Virus record (IMG/VR): IMGVR_UViG_3300010316_001058
Location: 1-60,259 of that record
Origin: a virus
DNA: 60,259 nt
Direction: 5' to 3' (one strand)
Position numbers and translations under genes: made by a program. The stretch's first letter is position 1, and the number at the start of each line of letters is the position of its first letter. Shown here piece by piece: positions 7,455 through 14,420 of this stretch. The notes under the pieces were generated by a model that had not been told where the DNA came from, ran no database searches, and worked only from the letters and a program-made list of their open reading frames with translations.

Positions 7455-7630
7455 TTGGTATTGACATTACTGACATTGATGCGTATGACCTACACGAGCA
7501 ACAAATCAGTGAGTTGCTCAGCGACTACTTCTGGTATTTCTGGCGCAACGGATCGGCCGACTGCTACATGTTAAAAGTAAGCTCACTAGTGCCCAAGACT
7601 ACTTTAACAATGATTAGGTTACTGGTATGA
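7451..7630 (+). CDS. Hypothetical 59-aa protein, duplicated 3' end
   Basis: MIGIDITDIDAYDLHEQQISELLSDYFWYFW, ending TLTMIRLLV. ATG overlaps the previous TGA (ATGA). The C-terminal seven residues copy those of the upstream gene. The frame stays open past the TGA at 7628-7630 for another 75 codons. Confidence 0.6.
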   Translation: MIGIDITDIDAYDLHEQQISELLSDYFWYFWRNGSADCYMLKVSSLVPKTTLTMIRLLV

Positions 7631-7855
7631 GATACGAATGGGCAATGCGGAGGTAACATACTACCCAGCAACGATGAGATCAAACGTATTGTAGGCAACA
7701 AAAACTTCGTAACTACTGCATTTGATTTGAATCGCATTGACGGCATTGCCACCACTGGCACACTGCCCATTCAAATAGTTTTTGTGGTAGAGACTGATGA
7801 GCCTCTAAACCCACACAAGAAACTGCTGTTAGATGTATTGTTGAGCAACATATAA
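7631..7855 (+). pseudogene. In-frame continuation after TGA, start lost
   Basis: Same frame as the gene ending at 7630. It reads LPSNDEIKRIVGNKNFVTTAF and then LPIQIVFVVETDEPLN to a TAA at 7853. A ribosome site GGAGG lies at 7650-7654, but only ATA/CTA codons follow at the right distance. It is therefore either a gene that lost its start, a product of TGA readthrough, or a piece translated from a rare start. Confidence 0.4.
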
Positions 7856-7887
7856 ACTAAGCACACACTACAGAACTTTACAAGTAA

Positions 7888-8053
7888 AGGCCCCGCTGTT
7901 GCTGATTGCATATACAACAAAAAAACATCTTATACATATATACAGATCGTACACGCATATAGGCCCCGCTGTTGAGGTCTATGCACTCAAGCAAAAAACA
8001 TCTTATACATATATACAGATCGTACACGCATATAGGCCCCGCTGTTGAGGTCT
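7888..8053 (+). repeat. Two perfect 60-bp direct repeats plus a partial copy
   Basis: 7921-7980 and 7994-8053 are identical 60-mers (period 73). They end in AGGCCCCGCTGTTGAGGTCT, whose core AGGCCCCGCTGTTG also occurs at 7888-7901. No ORF spans them. They could be regulatory RNA or protein-binding sites. Confidence 0.85.
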
Positions 8054-8082
8054 AGCATTCACACCTGCGCGTAAATACTAGT

Positions 8083-8337
8083 ATGATTCACACCAGTCTT
8101 ATAAGAACCCTCAGCGAACCTCCTACACACGCGCAAGCACAGCTTGATCAACTGTTGCCCAACCACAACTACCATTGGACAGGCTATAGTGGGCATCGCT
8201 ATGGTTTAAAAATCGTTTGGGAACTTGAGAAGAGAGTCTTTTGCGTAGCAAAGCGACCCCTATGGATGATAGACGATAGAGTGTTACTGCTGGTAGACAC
8301 TGTTAGAGAGTCTTTTGCGAAGCAAAGCGACCCCTAA
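8083..8337 (+). CDS. Hypothetical 84-aa protein containing a repeated hairpin
   Basis: MIHTSLIRTLSEPPTHAQAQLDQLLPNHNY. The second half contains two copies (8232-8260, 8306-8334) of a 29-bp element found again at 28081-28109, so the C-terminus is built from non-coding repeat DNA. The gene may be real with an invaded 3' end. Confidence 0.45.
   Translation: MIHTSLIRTLSEPPTHAQAQLDQLLPNHNYHWTGYSGHRYGLKIVWELEKRVFCVAKRPLWMIDDRVLLLVDTVRESFAKQSDP
8232..8260 (+). repeat. 29-bp element, copy 1
   Basis: GAGAGTCTTTTGCG(T/A)AGC... with inverted arms CTTTTGCG and GCAAAG. It matches 8306-8334 (one mismatch) and 28081-28109. Confidence 0.85.
8306..8334 (+). repeat. 29-bp element, copy 2
   Basis: Same element as 8232-8260 with A for T in the turn. 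It ends 3 nt before the stop of the 84-aa ORF. Confidence 0.85.
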
Positions 8338-8385
8338 GCAGCTACTACGTAAATGAAATATACTAGACTAGTATCGTATTCAAGA

Positions 8386-8520
8386 CTTTAACTGTAGAGA
8401 AACTGAGCCTTAACTATAGAGAAACTGAGCCTTAACTATAGAGAAACTCGGAGTATTCAAAAAGACCTTAGAGCAGTCAAAAAGACCTTAGAGCAGTCAA
8501 AAAGACCTTAGAGTATTTGA
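8386..8520 (+). repeat. Two families of short tandem repeats
   Basis: About three copies of a 22-bp unit with core TTAACTATAGAGAAACTGAG, followed by three copies of a 20-bp unit AAAAAGACCTTAGAGCAGTC. No gene is present. It is the left part of the non-coding block 8338-9538. Confidence 0.8.
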
Positions 8521-8588
8521 ACTATACCCCAGCCGACCTCAGCCAAAGGTTTAACAAAGTGCTATAAGTCTTTGAATTCTGCGAGAAA

Positions 8589-8644
8589 AACCACCACGAC
8601 AGGCACCTGTCGCCAGGTCGTTAGGCGGTTGTAATGGTGGTTAA
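8589..8644 (+). repeat. Compound inverted repeat, left copy
   Basis: Outer arms AACCACCA and TGGTGGTT enclose CGACAGG-CA-CCTGTCG and GCCAGGTCGTTAGG. A partner at 29825-29880 has the same left flank but the central 20 bp inverted. It could be a terminator, a recombination or a replication structure. Confidence 0.7.
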
Positions 8645-8767
8645 CCTGAATAACCTAATCGAATCAATAGCTTAGTACTACTAGTTCATCCTCAAGTCTG
8701 GGCTTAATAGTGCTTAAAGATCAATGACTTAGCTCAACTAGTTCAACCAGAATTCACTATTTCAAAC

Positions 8768-8964
8768 TCTTACTACGTGTGATCGACTTTTTCAATGTTT
8801 TCAATGGGTTAGCGGGTTTTCATCATGTATTACATCAAGATTTGAAATTTCTCAATGTTTTCAAAGTCTTACTACGTGTGATCGACTTTTTCAATGTTTT
8901 CAATGGGTTAGCTGTGGATGTAGATGTGATGGTCAAACTCTTACTACGTGTGATCGACTTTTTC
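8768..8964 (+). repeat. 46-bp direct repeats (two full, one partial)
   Basis: Identical 46-mers at 8768-8813 and 8867-8912 start TCTTACTACGTGTGATCGAC. A 26-bp partial copy lies at 8939-8964. The ORF of 62 codons over this stretch is just the repeat read through and is not accepted as a gene. Confidence 0.85.
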
Positions 8965-9040
8965 TAAGTCGTTGTGTTCGTTGAGTATATTGGCACCGAG
9001 ATTGTTTAATGAAATCAATGAGTTATAGGCCTGGGAGATA

Positions 9041-9265
9041 GTTTAACATTAAACCATTTTCGCATATAAGGTTTATTATGTTATCTTTTCTCAAGGTAGT
9101 TTAACGTTAAACCATTTGGGGAGAAGGTAGTTTAACGTTAAACCATTTTAGGAGATAGTTTAACGTTAAACCATTTTCACATATAAGGTTTATTATGTTA
9201 TCTCGGCGGGATGACTTATAAGGTTTATTATGTTATCTAAAGAGATGGTTTAATCATTAAACCAT
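9041..9265 (+). repeat. Palindrome and 22-23-bp repeat cluster (origin/control candidate)
   Basis: GTTTAACATTAAAC at 9041-9054 and the perfect palindrome GTTTAACGTTAAAC at 9099-9112, 9130-9143 and 9158-9171 are interleaved with TATAAGGTTTATTATGTTAT at 9064, 9181 and 9217. The cluster is closed by ATGGTTTAAT-C-ATTAAACCAT at 9245-9265. The area is AT-rich and has no gene. Multiple identical dyads suggest a protein-binding array such as an origin, partition or operator region. Confidence 0.8.
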
Positions 9266-9473
9266 AGAGTCAGGGCTCCGTGCCCTCCCGTCTGCTGCTT
9301 CTGGCTATCGCCTTGTCACCAACCTCACTTACAGTATAGCACCTCTAGCCGAGACTGCAACCAAATTGAATCCAATGATTTCAAGCAGTTAGGAAATAAA
9401 TTTATTTTTCTAAGTCATTGAAGTTGTTGGAAACTTTTCGGTTGCATTAGTGTGAAATTTGATTAAAAAGAGG

Positions 9474-9502
9474 TTGACAATGGCACCGAAAGGTGCTATT
9501 GT
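9474..9502 (+). promoter_or_regulatory. Array promoter 1
   Basis: TTGACA-N17-TATTGT. Spacer dyad GCACC-GAAA-GGTGC. Leader AGGGCAACA. Drives the gene at 9539. Confidence 0.9.
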
Positions 9503-9538
9503 TATTGTATAGGGCAACACACAAGAGGGAACAGCACA

Positions 9539-9697
9539 ATGACTGTTAAGCAACTTAAAGCTAAAATGAATCAAGCGTTTGACAACCATGCCGCAGAACT
9601 TGCCGCAGGCAACACCCAGCAGATCCAAGCAGCTTGGAACGTGTACGCGATTGCAAAGAACACTTATATGGAAGCATATTTTGGGGGCGATGAATGA
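9539..9697 (+). CDS. Early protein, 52 aa
   Basis: MTVKQLKAKMNQAFDNHAAE is a mostly helical, Ala/Gln-rich peptide ending FGGDE. The ribosome site AGAGGGA is 9 nt before ATG. It is the first gene of the promoter array. No family recognised. Confidence 0.75.
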   Translation: MTVKQLKAKMNQAFDNHAAELAAGNTQQIQAAWNVYAIAKNTYMEAYFGGDE

Positions 9698-9704
9698 AAA
9701 ACGG

Positions 9705-9733
9705 TTGACACAGCCACAACGCTGTGTTATAGT
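9705..9733 (+). promoter_or_regulatory. Array promoter 2
   Basis: TTGACA-N17-TATAGT. Spacer dyad ACAGC...GCTGT, a different operator sequence from promoter 1. Leader AGGGCAAAC. Confidence 0.9.
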
Positions 9734-9770
9734 TAACGTATAGGGCAAACAAACAAGAGGGACTACCGCA

Positions 9771-10085
9771 ATGGCATATGTGATTTACCGCAAAGACACC
9801 ACAGCTATTCCAGCGCAACTGCGTGACAAGGCTTACAAGACACTGCCAGCAGCTAAGGCAGCGCTCACACGTTTCAACACTGCGTGGGCCAAGACACGTG
9901 GCAAGTTGGGCAACGAGCCAGAGGCGCCGCAGTTCACAATGGGCATTGCGGAGGTTGGTTATTATTATGAGAACATTGAGCGCACGGTGACACGTGTCAA
10001 CATGATGAGCGGCAAGAAGTACCAGGAGCGGGTGAACACTTCAATTGCTTGCTCGCCGGCTTCGGAAACCTACTGGTGCTCGTAA
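9771..10085 (+). CDS. Conserved phage protein, MAYVIY family
   Basis: 104 residues. The opening MAYVIYRKDTT and the AAKAALTRFNTA helix are shared by a small-protein family I recognise from many tailed phages, of unknown function. A second part, EVGYYYENIERTVTRVNMMSGKKY, resembles a beta hairpin with conserved aromatic residues. The ribosome site is AGAGGGAC. Confidence 0.8.
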   Translation: MAYVIYRKDTTAIPAQLRDKAYKTLPAAKAALTRFNTAWAKTRGKLGNEPEAPQFTMGIAEVGYYYENIERTVTRVNMMSGKKYQERVNTSIACSPASETYWCS

Positions 10086-10093
10086 GAAAAAGG

Positions 10094-10122
10094 TTGACAA
10101 TGGCACCGAAAGGTGCTATTGT
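10094..10122 (+). promoter_or_regulatory. Array promoter 3
   Basis: TTGACA-N17-TATTGT, spacer identical to promoter 1. Leader AGGGCAAACAAG (10131-10142) is an exact complement of hairpin loop 3 of the RNA at 20.9 kb. Confidence 0.9.
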
Positions 10123-10153
10123 TATTGTATAGGGCAAACAAGGAGACGACAAC

Positions 10154-10576
10154 ATGAGCTACTGGAACAACGAAGGCACATACGAAGCTGAAGCTGCGAC
10201 ACTGCAAGAGCTTGTACCTGCGCTGGGCAAGTCAGATACATTCAAAGGCGAGATTTGGCGCGCTGCCACAAAGATCTACTACGACTACTTCAACAACGGT
10301 TGGGGCAACAACTGGAAGCAGGCCGCTGCGTTCCTTATCACCAACATCGATCTTGACGAAGCCACACGCGACATGCTGTTCCAGCACGCCAACAACAACA
10401 TGGGCGATGGCTTTGATGAGCAGCTAGACGCGATGATTAACACTGTGATTGTTCAACTGCGCTCAATCGAAGACACGCCTAACACGCAGGACATGTGGGA
10501 GTTCGAAGCTGACTGGGAACTGGATCGCAAGTTTGCTGGCGACAGCAGACGGGCACGGCGCCTTCGACGAAGATGA
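10154..10576 (+). CDS. Early protein, 140 aa (paralogue of 13901 gene)
   Basis: MSYWNNEGTYEAEAATLQELVPALG and YYDYFNNGWGNNWKQAAAFL align with YWHNKGKYQADYARL and DLYNNGMGNNTSGAVNFL of the gene at 13901, so the two are paralogues separated by 3.3 kb. Acidic with a short basic tail (SRRARRLRRR). The NNGxGNN motif is the best-kept part. It belongs to a widespread phage small-protein family of unknown role. Confidence 0.85.
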   Translation: MSYWNNEGTYEAEAATLQELVPALGKSDTFKGEIWRAATKIYYDYFNNGWGNNWKQAAAFLITNIDLDEATRDMLFQHANNNMGDGFDEQLDAMINTVIVQLRSIEDTPNTQDMWEFEADWELDRKFAGDSRRARRLRRR

Positions 10577-10595
10577 GGAATATGATTATTAATGG

Positions 10596-10624
10596 TTGAC
10601 AATGGCACCAAACGGTGCTATTGT
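10596..10624 (+). promoter_or_regulatory. Array promoter 4
   Basis: TTGACA-N17-TATTGT. Dyad GCACC-AAAC-GGTGC. Leader has AGGCAAAC (one G fewer). Confidence 0.9.
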
Positions 10625-10658
10625 TAATGTATAGGCAAACAAACAAGAGGACAGCGAT

Positions 10659-11030
10659 ATGTTTGATCAGTGGAACACCGCAAAGACATTCAAAGCAGGC
10701 CAGTTCGATATCGAGGTCGCGTGGGCATACGAAGATATGCCGTTGCGTGATTGTTTTGACGAGGACTTGTTTGACCTCGAAGACCTACAAGACCGCTGTG
10801 AGCGTTATGTAGACACGCACTATATGGTTCGCGTCCGCGCGCTGTGCGACGGTGTAGAGATGGGGGCAGACTACTTGGGCTCGTGCTACGCAAGTGACTG
10901 CGACCCTGCAGACGACATCGAGCTCGGTATCGACGGCTACTTGGAAGATATGGTAAGCTCAGTTGTAAGCCAAGCGCAGGAAGAAGCTGTAAAGATGTTG
11001 GATCGTCTTAAGGCAGATTTCCTTTCTTAA
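10659..11030 (+). CDS. Very acidic early protein, 123 aa
   Basis: MFDQWNTAKTFKAGQFDIEV, then a run of Asp/Glu (DCFDEDLFDLEDLQD) and CYASDCDPADDIELG. Strong negative charge and small size are typical of phage proteins that bind host enzymes or mimic DNA, but no specific family is seen. The ribosome site AAGAGGACAG is good. Confidence 0.75.
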   Translation: MFDQWNTAKTFKAGQFDIEVAWAYEDMPLRDCFDEDLFDLEDLQDRCERYVDTHYMVRVRALCDGVEMGADYLGSCYASDCDPADDIELGIDGYLEDMVSSVVSQAQEEAVKMLDRLKADFLS

Positions 11031-11034
11031 TGGT

Positions 11035-11063
11035 TGACAATGGCACCAAACGGTGCTATTGTT
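11035..11063 (+). promoter_or_regulatory. Array promoter 5
   Basis: Sequence as promoter 4. Its -35 starts 4 nt after the preceding stop. Confidence 0.9.
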
Positions 11064-11096
11064 AATGTATAGGCAAACAAACAAGAGGACGACACA

Positions 11097-11450
11097 ATGG
11101 ACATCACAGTAGCACAGATCCAGGACTGGCTTTCGGAAGCAGAAGAAGCAGCTCGCATCGCAGCCGCAGAAGCATATGCGAAGAATGGCAACTCAGACTG
11201 GGACGCCTGCGGGTTTGGTTGGGTTAACATCTACAAGTTCGAAGGCAAGAACCTAGACGGGCGTTCGCGTTTGGCTAAGCTGCTCAAGAGTGCAGGTGTG
11301 CGTCAGAACTACACACGAGCGTTCGAAGTATGGAACCCAGGTGGTTACGGCGGGCAGAGCATCTCAATCAAAGAAGCTGCGGCCAGTGCCTATGCAGACG
11401 TGTTGATCCGCAAGGGCTTTACTGCCTACGCTGGCTCGCGTATGGATTAA
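11097..11450 (+). CDS. Conserved phage protein, CGFGWV family (117 aa)
   Basis: Contains SDWDACGFGWVNIYKFEGK, WNPGGYGGQSISIKEAAASAYADVL and the terminal AGSRMD. This pattern recurs in small proteins of many T4-like and other phages, function unknown. The Ala/Glu-rich N-terminal helix (residues 1-30) precedes a beta-rich core. Confidence 0.85.
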   Translation: MDITVAQIQDWLSEAEEAARIAAAEAYAKNGNSDWDACGFGWVNIYKFEGKNLDGRSRLAKLLKSAGVRQNYTRAFEVWNPGGYGGQSISIKEAAASAYADVLIRKGFTAYAGSRMD

Positions 11451-11453
11451 TGG

Positions 11454-11482
11454 TTGACAGCACTGCGCTGTGGTGCTATTGT
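11454..11482 (+). promoter_or_regulatory. Array promoter 6
   Basis: TTGACA-N17-TATTGT. Spacer dyad GCAC...GTGC. Leader AGTAGGGCAACA. Confidence 0.9.
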
Positions 11483-11513
11483 ATATGAGTAGGGCAACAC
11501 AAAGGAACGACAT

Positions 11514-11717
11514 ATGAAACCGATCCGCGAAGTAACCAACAAGATCCACGCTGCTATTGCAGAAGGTACATTGGATCCATTGCAGGTAGCTGAAGCTGCA
11601 CTGCGTTTTCTCAGCGAGGACGATGTAGCCACAATGGCACACAACGAAGAGTTCTTCCTCTACGAAGAAGAGTTCTTGGAAGGCGACGACGACTTTGCAC
11701 TCATGGAGGACTTCTAA
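11514..11717 (+). CDS. Acidic early protein, 67 aa
   Basis: MKPIREVTNKIHAAIAEGTLDP. The C-terminal half is acidic (EEFFLYEEEFLEGDDDF). AAGGAACGACAT ribosome site. It looks helical in the first half; no family recognised. Confidence 0.75.
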   Translation: MKPIREVTNKIHAAIAEGTLDPLQVAEAALRFLSEDDVATMAHNEEFFLYEEEFLEGDDDFALMEDF

Positions 11718-11725
11718 AAAAGAGG

Positions 11726-11754
11726 TTGACACAGCCCTAGGGCTGTGCTATTGT
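11726..11754 (+). promoter_or_regulatory. Array promoter 7
   Basis: TTGACA-N17-TATTGT. Perfect spacer palindrome ACAGCCC-TA-GGGCTGT. Confidence 0.9.
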
Positions 11755-11786
11755 AAGTTATAGGGCAACATAACAAGGGATACACT

Positions 11787-11951
11787 ATGTATAAAATCAC
11801 AGTTACTAAAGACGCGGATCCAGGCCTTGCAGGAATACCAGCCGTCATAACGGGTGTAACCGACGATGGCGTAGAACTGGTTCTACGGTTTGATGAGGGC
11901 TCGGGACTTTTTGCTCATCCCAAGAACGTTGTCCTACTGAAAAACAAATGA
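11787..11951 (+). CDS. Small beta-rich early protein, 54 aa
   Basis: MYKITVTKDADPGLAGIPAV, then GVELVLRFDEGSG and PKNVVLLKNK. The strand pattern resembles a KOW/SH3-like barrel. The stop TGA abuts the -35 of the next promoter. Confidence 0.7.
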   Translation: MYKITVTKDADPGLAGIPAVITGVTDDGVELVLRFDEGSGLFAHPKNVVLLKNK

Positions 11952-11980
11952 TTGACATTGCGCCGCTCCAGTGCTATAGT
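11952..11980 (+). promoter_or_regulatory. Array promoter 8
   Basis: TTGACA-N17-TATAGT. Dyad CTCCA...TGGAG spans the -10 instead of the spacer. Confidence 0.9.
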
Positions 11981-12015
11981 ATTGGAGTAGGGCAACGCAC
12001 ACAAAGGAACCGCAT

Positions 12016-12210
12016 ATGGACAAGATTCGTGCTGAGAAATGGCAGAAACTGATCGACCTGCTGGACGAAGCAGATGGGCTCCAGCAAGAGCTGTTGGGCG
12101 ATGTAGACGAGTTTGCTTGTAAAGAGTTCCACGAAGCTATCACAGCTATCGCCGAAGACTTGGAAGGTTGGGCTGCTGAAGAAGAAAAAGAGGTTGACAC
12201 TACTGCGTAG
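12016..12210 (+). CDS. Acidic helical early protein, 64 aa
   Basis: MDKIRAEKWQKLIDLLDEADGLQQELL, all-helical pattern, acidic. The coding end overlaps the next promoter (-35 at 12194-12199), so its last codons double as promoter DNA. Confidence 0.75.
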   Translation: MDKIRAEKWQKLIDLLDEADGLQQELLGDVDEFACKEFHEAITAIAEDLEGWAAEEEKEVDTTA

Positions 12211-12222
12211 ACGTGCTATAAC
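12194..12222 (+). promoter_or_regulatory. Array promoter 9
   Basis: TTGACA-N17-TATAAC, embedded in the last five codons of the preceding gene. Dyad CTAC-TGC-GTAG. Leader diverges (AAACAGCAACAAG). Confidence 0.85.
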
Positions 12223-12254
12223 TTACAAGTAAACAGCAACAAGAGGGACACAAG

Positions 12255-12530
12255 ATGCTGACACTGGAAAACACTGTTCGTTCGTATAGCGGCAAGCTTG
12301 GCTGTATGTGTGGCTGCAATGGCACCTACAACGAAGGTAGCCGTGCTCGCAAGATGGCTATCACTGCACTGCTGAAGAACCCAGACGTGCAACTGCAAGC
12401 GTGGAACCGAGGACGCGGCGACGATGCGGGCTGCTTGTTCGTTGACACTGCTACTCGCACCCGTGTGCTGTACCTCAATGAAGAGGGTGTTGCTGTTGCT
12501 CGTGCTTTGGGCGTTGGAGAAGTAGAATAA
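12255..12530 (+). CDS. Conserved phage protein, CMCGCNGTY family (91 aa)
   Basis: YSGKLGCMCGCNGTYNEGSRARKM is a signature I recognise from small proteins of several phage groups. The three cysteines in LGCMCGC could bind a metal. The rest (RTRVLYLNEEGVAVARALG) is a short beta/alpha unit. Function unknown. Confidence 0.8.
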   Translation: MLTLENTVRSYSGKLGCMCGCNGTYNEGSRARKMAITALLKNPDVQLQAWNRGRGDDAGCLFVDTATRTRVLYLNEEGVAVARALGVGEVE

Positions 12531-12534
12531 ATGG

Positions 12535-12563
12535 TTGACACAGCCTTAGGGCTGTGTTATTGT
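12535..12563 (+). promoter_or_regulatory. Array promoter 10
   Basis: TTGACA-N17-TATTGT. Dyad ACAGCC-TTA-GGGCTGT. Leader AGGGCAACA. Confidence 0.9.
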
Positions 12564-12599
12564 ATATGAGTAGGGCAACACGCATACAAGGAGCATGAT

Positions 12600-12824
12600 A
12601 TGCAAATCACAGTAAACATCGATGCCTATCTAAATAAGCAGCAGCTGGAGCGTATTGCAGGTGACTCAATTGCAGCCAAGCTGGATACCATTGTGCAGCA
12701 TTTGTCAAATGAGTTCGGTGTGTATGCCGATGCAGGGCAGTCTGCCAGCGGGCTATGGATTGAGTTGGATGAAGGCTCGCCTGTGGACTTTGTCAAAGGC
12801 TTAGACACTTACAAGTTCTTTTGA
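12600..12824 (+). CDS. Early protein, 74 aa
   Basis: MQITVNIDAYLNKQQLERIAGDSIAAKLD, alpha/beta pattern with GLWIELDEGSPVDFVKGL. AAGGAGCATGAT ribosome site. No family recognised. Confidence 0.75.
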   Translation: MQITVNIDAYLNKQQLERIAGDSIAAKLDTIVQHLSNEFGVYADAGQSASGLWIELDEGSPVDFVKGLDTYKFF

Positions 12825-12832
12825 AAAAGAGG

Positions 12833-12861
12833 TTGACACAGCCTTAGGGCTGTGTTATTGT
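12833..12861 (+). promoter_or_regulatory. Array promoter 11
   Basis: TTGACA-N17-TATTGT. Same ACAGCC/GGGCTGT dyad as promoter 10. Confidence 0.9.
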
Positions 12862-12894
12862 AAGACATAGGGCAACACACAAGGGAACGACATA

Positions 12895-13323
12895 ATGGCA
12901 TATGTAAGCAAAGACACCAAAGCAGCGTTGGCACCAGCAATCAAAGCAGTGCTTAAGAAGTACGCTGTCAAAGGCACCATCGCAGTTCGCAATCACAGCA
13001 GCTTGGTAGTCAACCTGCGCAGTGGCGCATTGGACTTGATTGGTGATGCCAACGCTTGGAACCAGCAGTATGCAGAGCGCACAGGACAGCGAGCTCACCC
13101 TGTGACTGACTACTACCAAGTGAACCCGTACTATGCAGGCACAGAGCACAGCGTTGACCCGCGTGTAGGCGAGTTCTTCGAAGAGCTGATTGCTGCAATG
13201 AAAGGCAACCTGTGGTACAATAACAGTGACGCACAGATCGACTACTTCGACACAGCCTACTACCTGGACATCAATGTAGGCAAGTGGGACAAGCCCTACG
13301 TGTTGGAAAAAGAATACGCATAA
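12895..13323 (+). CDS. Conserved phage protein, MAYVSK family, copy 1 (142 aa)
   Basis: MAYVSKDTKAALAPAIKAVLKKY and VKGTIAVRNHSSLVVNLRSG, then a variable middle with YYQVNPYYAG and a conserved end (YFDTAYYLDINVGKWDKPY). A diverged second copy is at 22160. The family is common in T4-like and other phages, with unknown function. The alternating helix and strand pattern suggests a small globular fold. Start confirmed by AAGGGAACGAC spacing. Confidence 0.85.
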   Translation: MAYVSKDTKAALAPAIKAVLKKYAVKGTIAVRNHSSLVVNLRSGALDLIGDANAWNQQYAERTGQRAHPVTDYYQVNPYYAGTEHSVDPRVGEFFEELIAAMKGNLWYNNSDAQIDYFDTAYYLDINVGKWDKPYVLEKEYA

Positions 13324-13328
13324 ACTGG

Positions 13329-13357
13329 TTGACACTGCTCTACTCCGGTGCTATAGT
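13329..13357 (+). promoter_or_regulatory. Array promoter 12
   Basis: TTGACA-N17-TATAGT. Dyad CTACTCC...GGAGTAG spans the -10 and start region. Confidence 0.9.
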
Positions 13358-13391
13358 ATTGGAGTAGGGCAACGCACAAGAGGAGCACACA

Positions 13392-13598
13392 ATGCGTTCA
13401 ATGAAAGTATACGGTATCAAAGACGGCGGTGCAGAGCAGTATGTGGACACAGTCTACTCAGCTGCTGAAGGCAAGCAGGTTCACGTGCTGATGAAGCTGC
13501 AAGGCCACTTCGACGAGATGGTTGTGCGTGATGCGCTGGGTGGCAAGCAGATGCACCGCGACTTGCGTGTTGATCAAAGTCTTATGCAGCCTGCATAA
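13392..13598 (+). CDS. Early protein, 68 aa
   Basis: MRSMKVYGIKDGGAEQYVDTVYSAAEGK, followed by a His-containing helix (VLMKLQGHFDEMVVRDAL). AGAGGAGCAC ribosome site. No family recognised. Confidence 0.75.
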   Translation: MRSMKVYGIKDGGAEQYVDTVYSAAEGKQVHVLMKLQGHFDEMVVRDALGGKQMHRDLRVDQSLMQPA

Positions 13599-13604
13599 TA
13601 ATGG

Positions 13605-13633
13605 TTGACACTGCTCTACTCCAGTGCTATAGT
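13605..13633 (+). promoter_or_regulatory. Array promoter 13
   Basis: TTGACA-N17-TATAGT. Perfect 8-bp arms CTACTCCA and TGGAGTAG flank the -10. Confidence 0.9.
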
Positions 13634-13670
13634 ATTGGAGTAGGGCAACATAACAAGAGGGAAACACGTT

Positions 13671-13829
13671 ATGGATTATATCTTTGAAATTATGCAGCTG
13701 GACAATGACAAGATTGCGCCGGCTATGCAGAAGTTGAACGAACTGCAAGCAGAGTTCCATTCTGCACCCTACGACCAGGCCCGTATTGATCGACTGGAAT
13801 ATGAACTGGAACGGATGATTAACGAATAA
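13671..13829 (+). CDS. Coiled-coil-like early protein, 52 aa
   Basis: MDYIFEIMQLDNDKIAPAMQKLNELQAEF, with heptad-like Leu/Met spacing throughout and ending RLEYELERMINE. Probably a short helical pair. AAGAGGGAAACAC ribosome site. Confidence 0.75.
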   Translation: MDYIFEIMQLDNDKIAPAMQKLNELQAEFHSAPYDQARIDRLEYELERMINE

Positions 13830-13834
13830 AGGTG

Positions 13835-13863
13835 TTGACAGCATCAGTGCTTGATGCTATAAC
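13835..13863 (+). promoter_or_regulatory. Array promoter 14
   Basis: TTGACA-N17-TATAAC. Dyad GCATCA-GTGCT-TGATGC. The leader AGGGCAACATAACAAGAGGG is identical to that of promoter 13. Confidence 0.9.
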
Positions 13864-13900
13864 TAACACATAGGGCAACATAACAAGAGGGAAACACGTT

Positions 13901-14329
13901 ATGGAAAACATTTACTGGCACAACAAAGGCAAGTACCAAGCAGACTACGCACGCCTTTGCGAAGCATTGATTCCTGGAATGGGCAACTGCGAAACTGTAG
14001 CAGGAGAGATGCTGCGCTGTGTATCACGCCTTGCACACGACCTTTACAACAACGGTATGGGCAACAACACGTCAGGCGCTGTGAACTTCCTCAAAGCCAA
14101 AGGCGCTATTGACAGCAACACTCACGCAACCATCTACGAATACACACGTGGCCTGCTGTATGACGGGCGCTACAAAGGCGACAGCTTGCAGGTTGCTGTA
14201 GAGCACGCCATTGACAGTGCAATGGAGCTCATCCTTGCACACCCTGTGCTGGCTACCCTGCCCAACACGGAAGACATGTTCGACTACGAGGATCCCGAGG
14301 AAGTGTACGAGGACGACTACTACGCATAA
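13901..14329 (+). CDS. Early protein, 142 aa (paralogue of 10154 gene)
   Basis: MENIYWHNKGKYQADYARLCEALIPGMG, DLYNNGMGNNTSGAVNFL and an acidic C-terminus (YEDPEEVYEDDYYA). It shares the YW-N-KG-Y and NNGxGNN signatures with the 10154 gene. The last third differs, consistent with old duplication and divergence. Confidence 0.85.
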   Translation: MENIYWHNKGKYQADYARLCEALIPGMGNCETVAGEMLRCVSRLAHDLYNNGMGNNTSGAVNFLKAKGAIDSNTHATIYEYTRGLLYDGRYKGDSLQVAVEHAIDSAMELILAHPVLATLPNTEDMFDYEDPEEVYEDDYYA

Positions 14330-14360
14330 GAGATCCCTCAGAGCAGCGTGTTAAAAATGG

Positions 14361-14389
14361 TTGACACGCTGCTCAACTCGTGCTATAAC
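14361..14389 (+). promoter_or_regulatory. Array promoter 15
   Basis: TTGACA-N17-TATAAC. GAGCAGCGTGT (14341-14351) upstream and ACACGCTGCTC across the -35 form an 11-bp inverted repeat, an operator or a short terminator. Confidence 0.9.
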
Positions 14390-14420
14390 TAACACATAGG
14401 GCAACAAAGAGGACACTGCT

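Noticed and set aside
8779-8967. 62-codon ORF in the repeat block
   Set aside because: Consists of the 46-bp repeat read in frame; no ribosome site and repetitive protein.
8386-9265. CRISPR array
   Set aside because: Repeats are of several kinds, mostly tandem or palindromic without regular unique spacers, and no cas gene is present.
9482-9512. Ten-codon ORF ATGGCACCGAAAGG... inside array promoters
   Set aside because: The ATG falls in the promoter spacer upstream of the transcription start, so it is not in the local mRNA.
12844-13335. Minus-strand 163-codon ORF
   Set aside because: Opposite frame of the MAYVSK gene and its promoter; Cys/Val-rich artefact.
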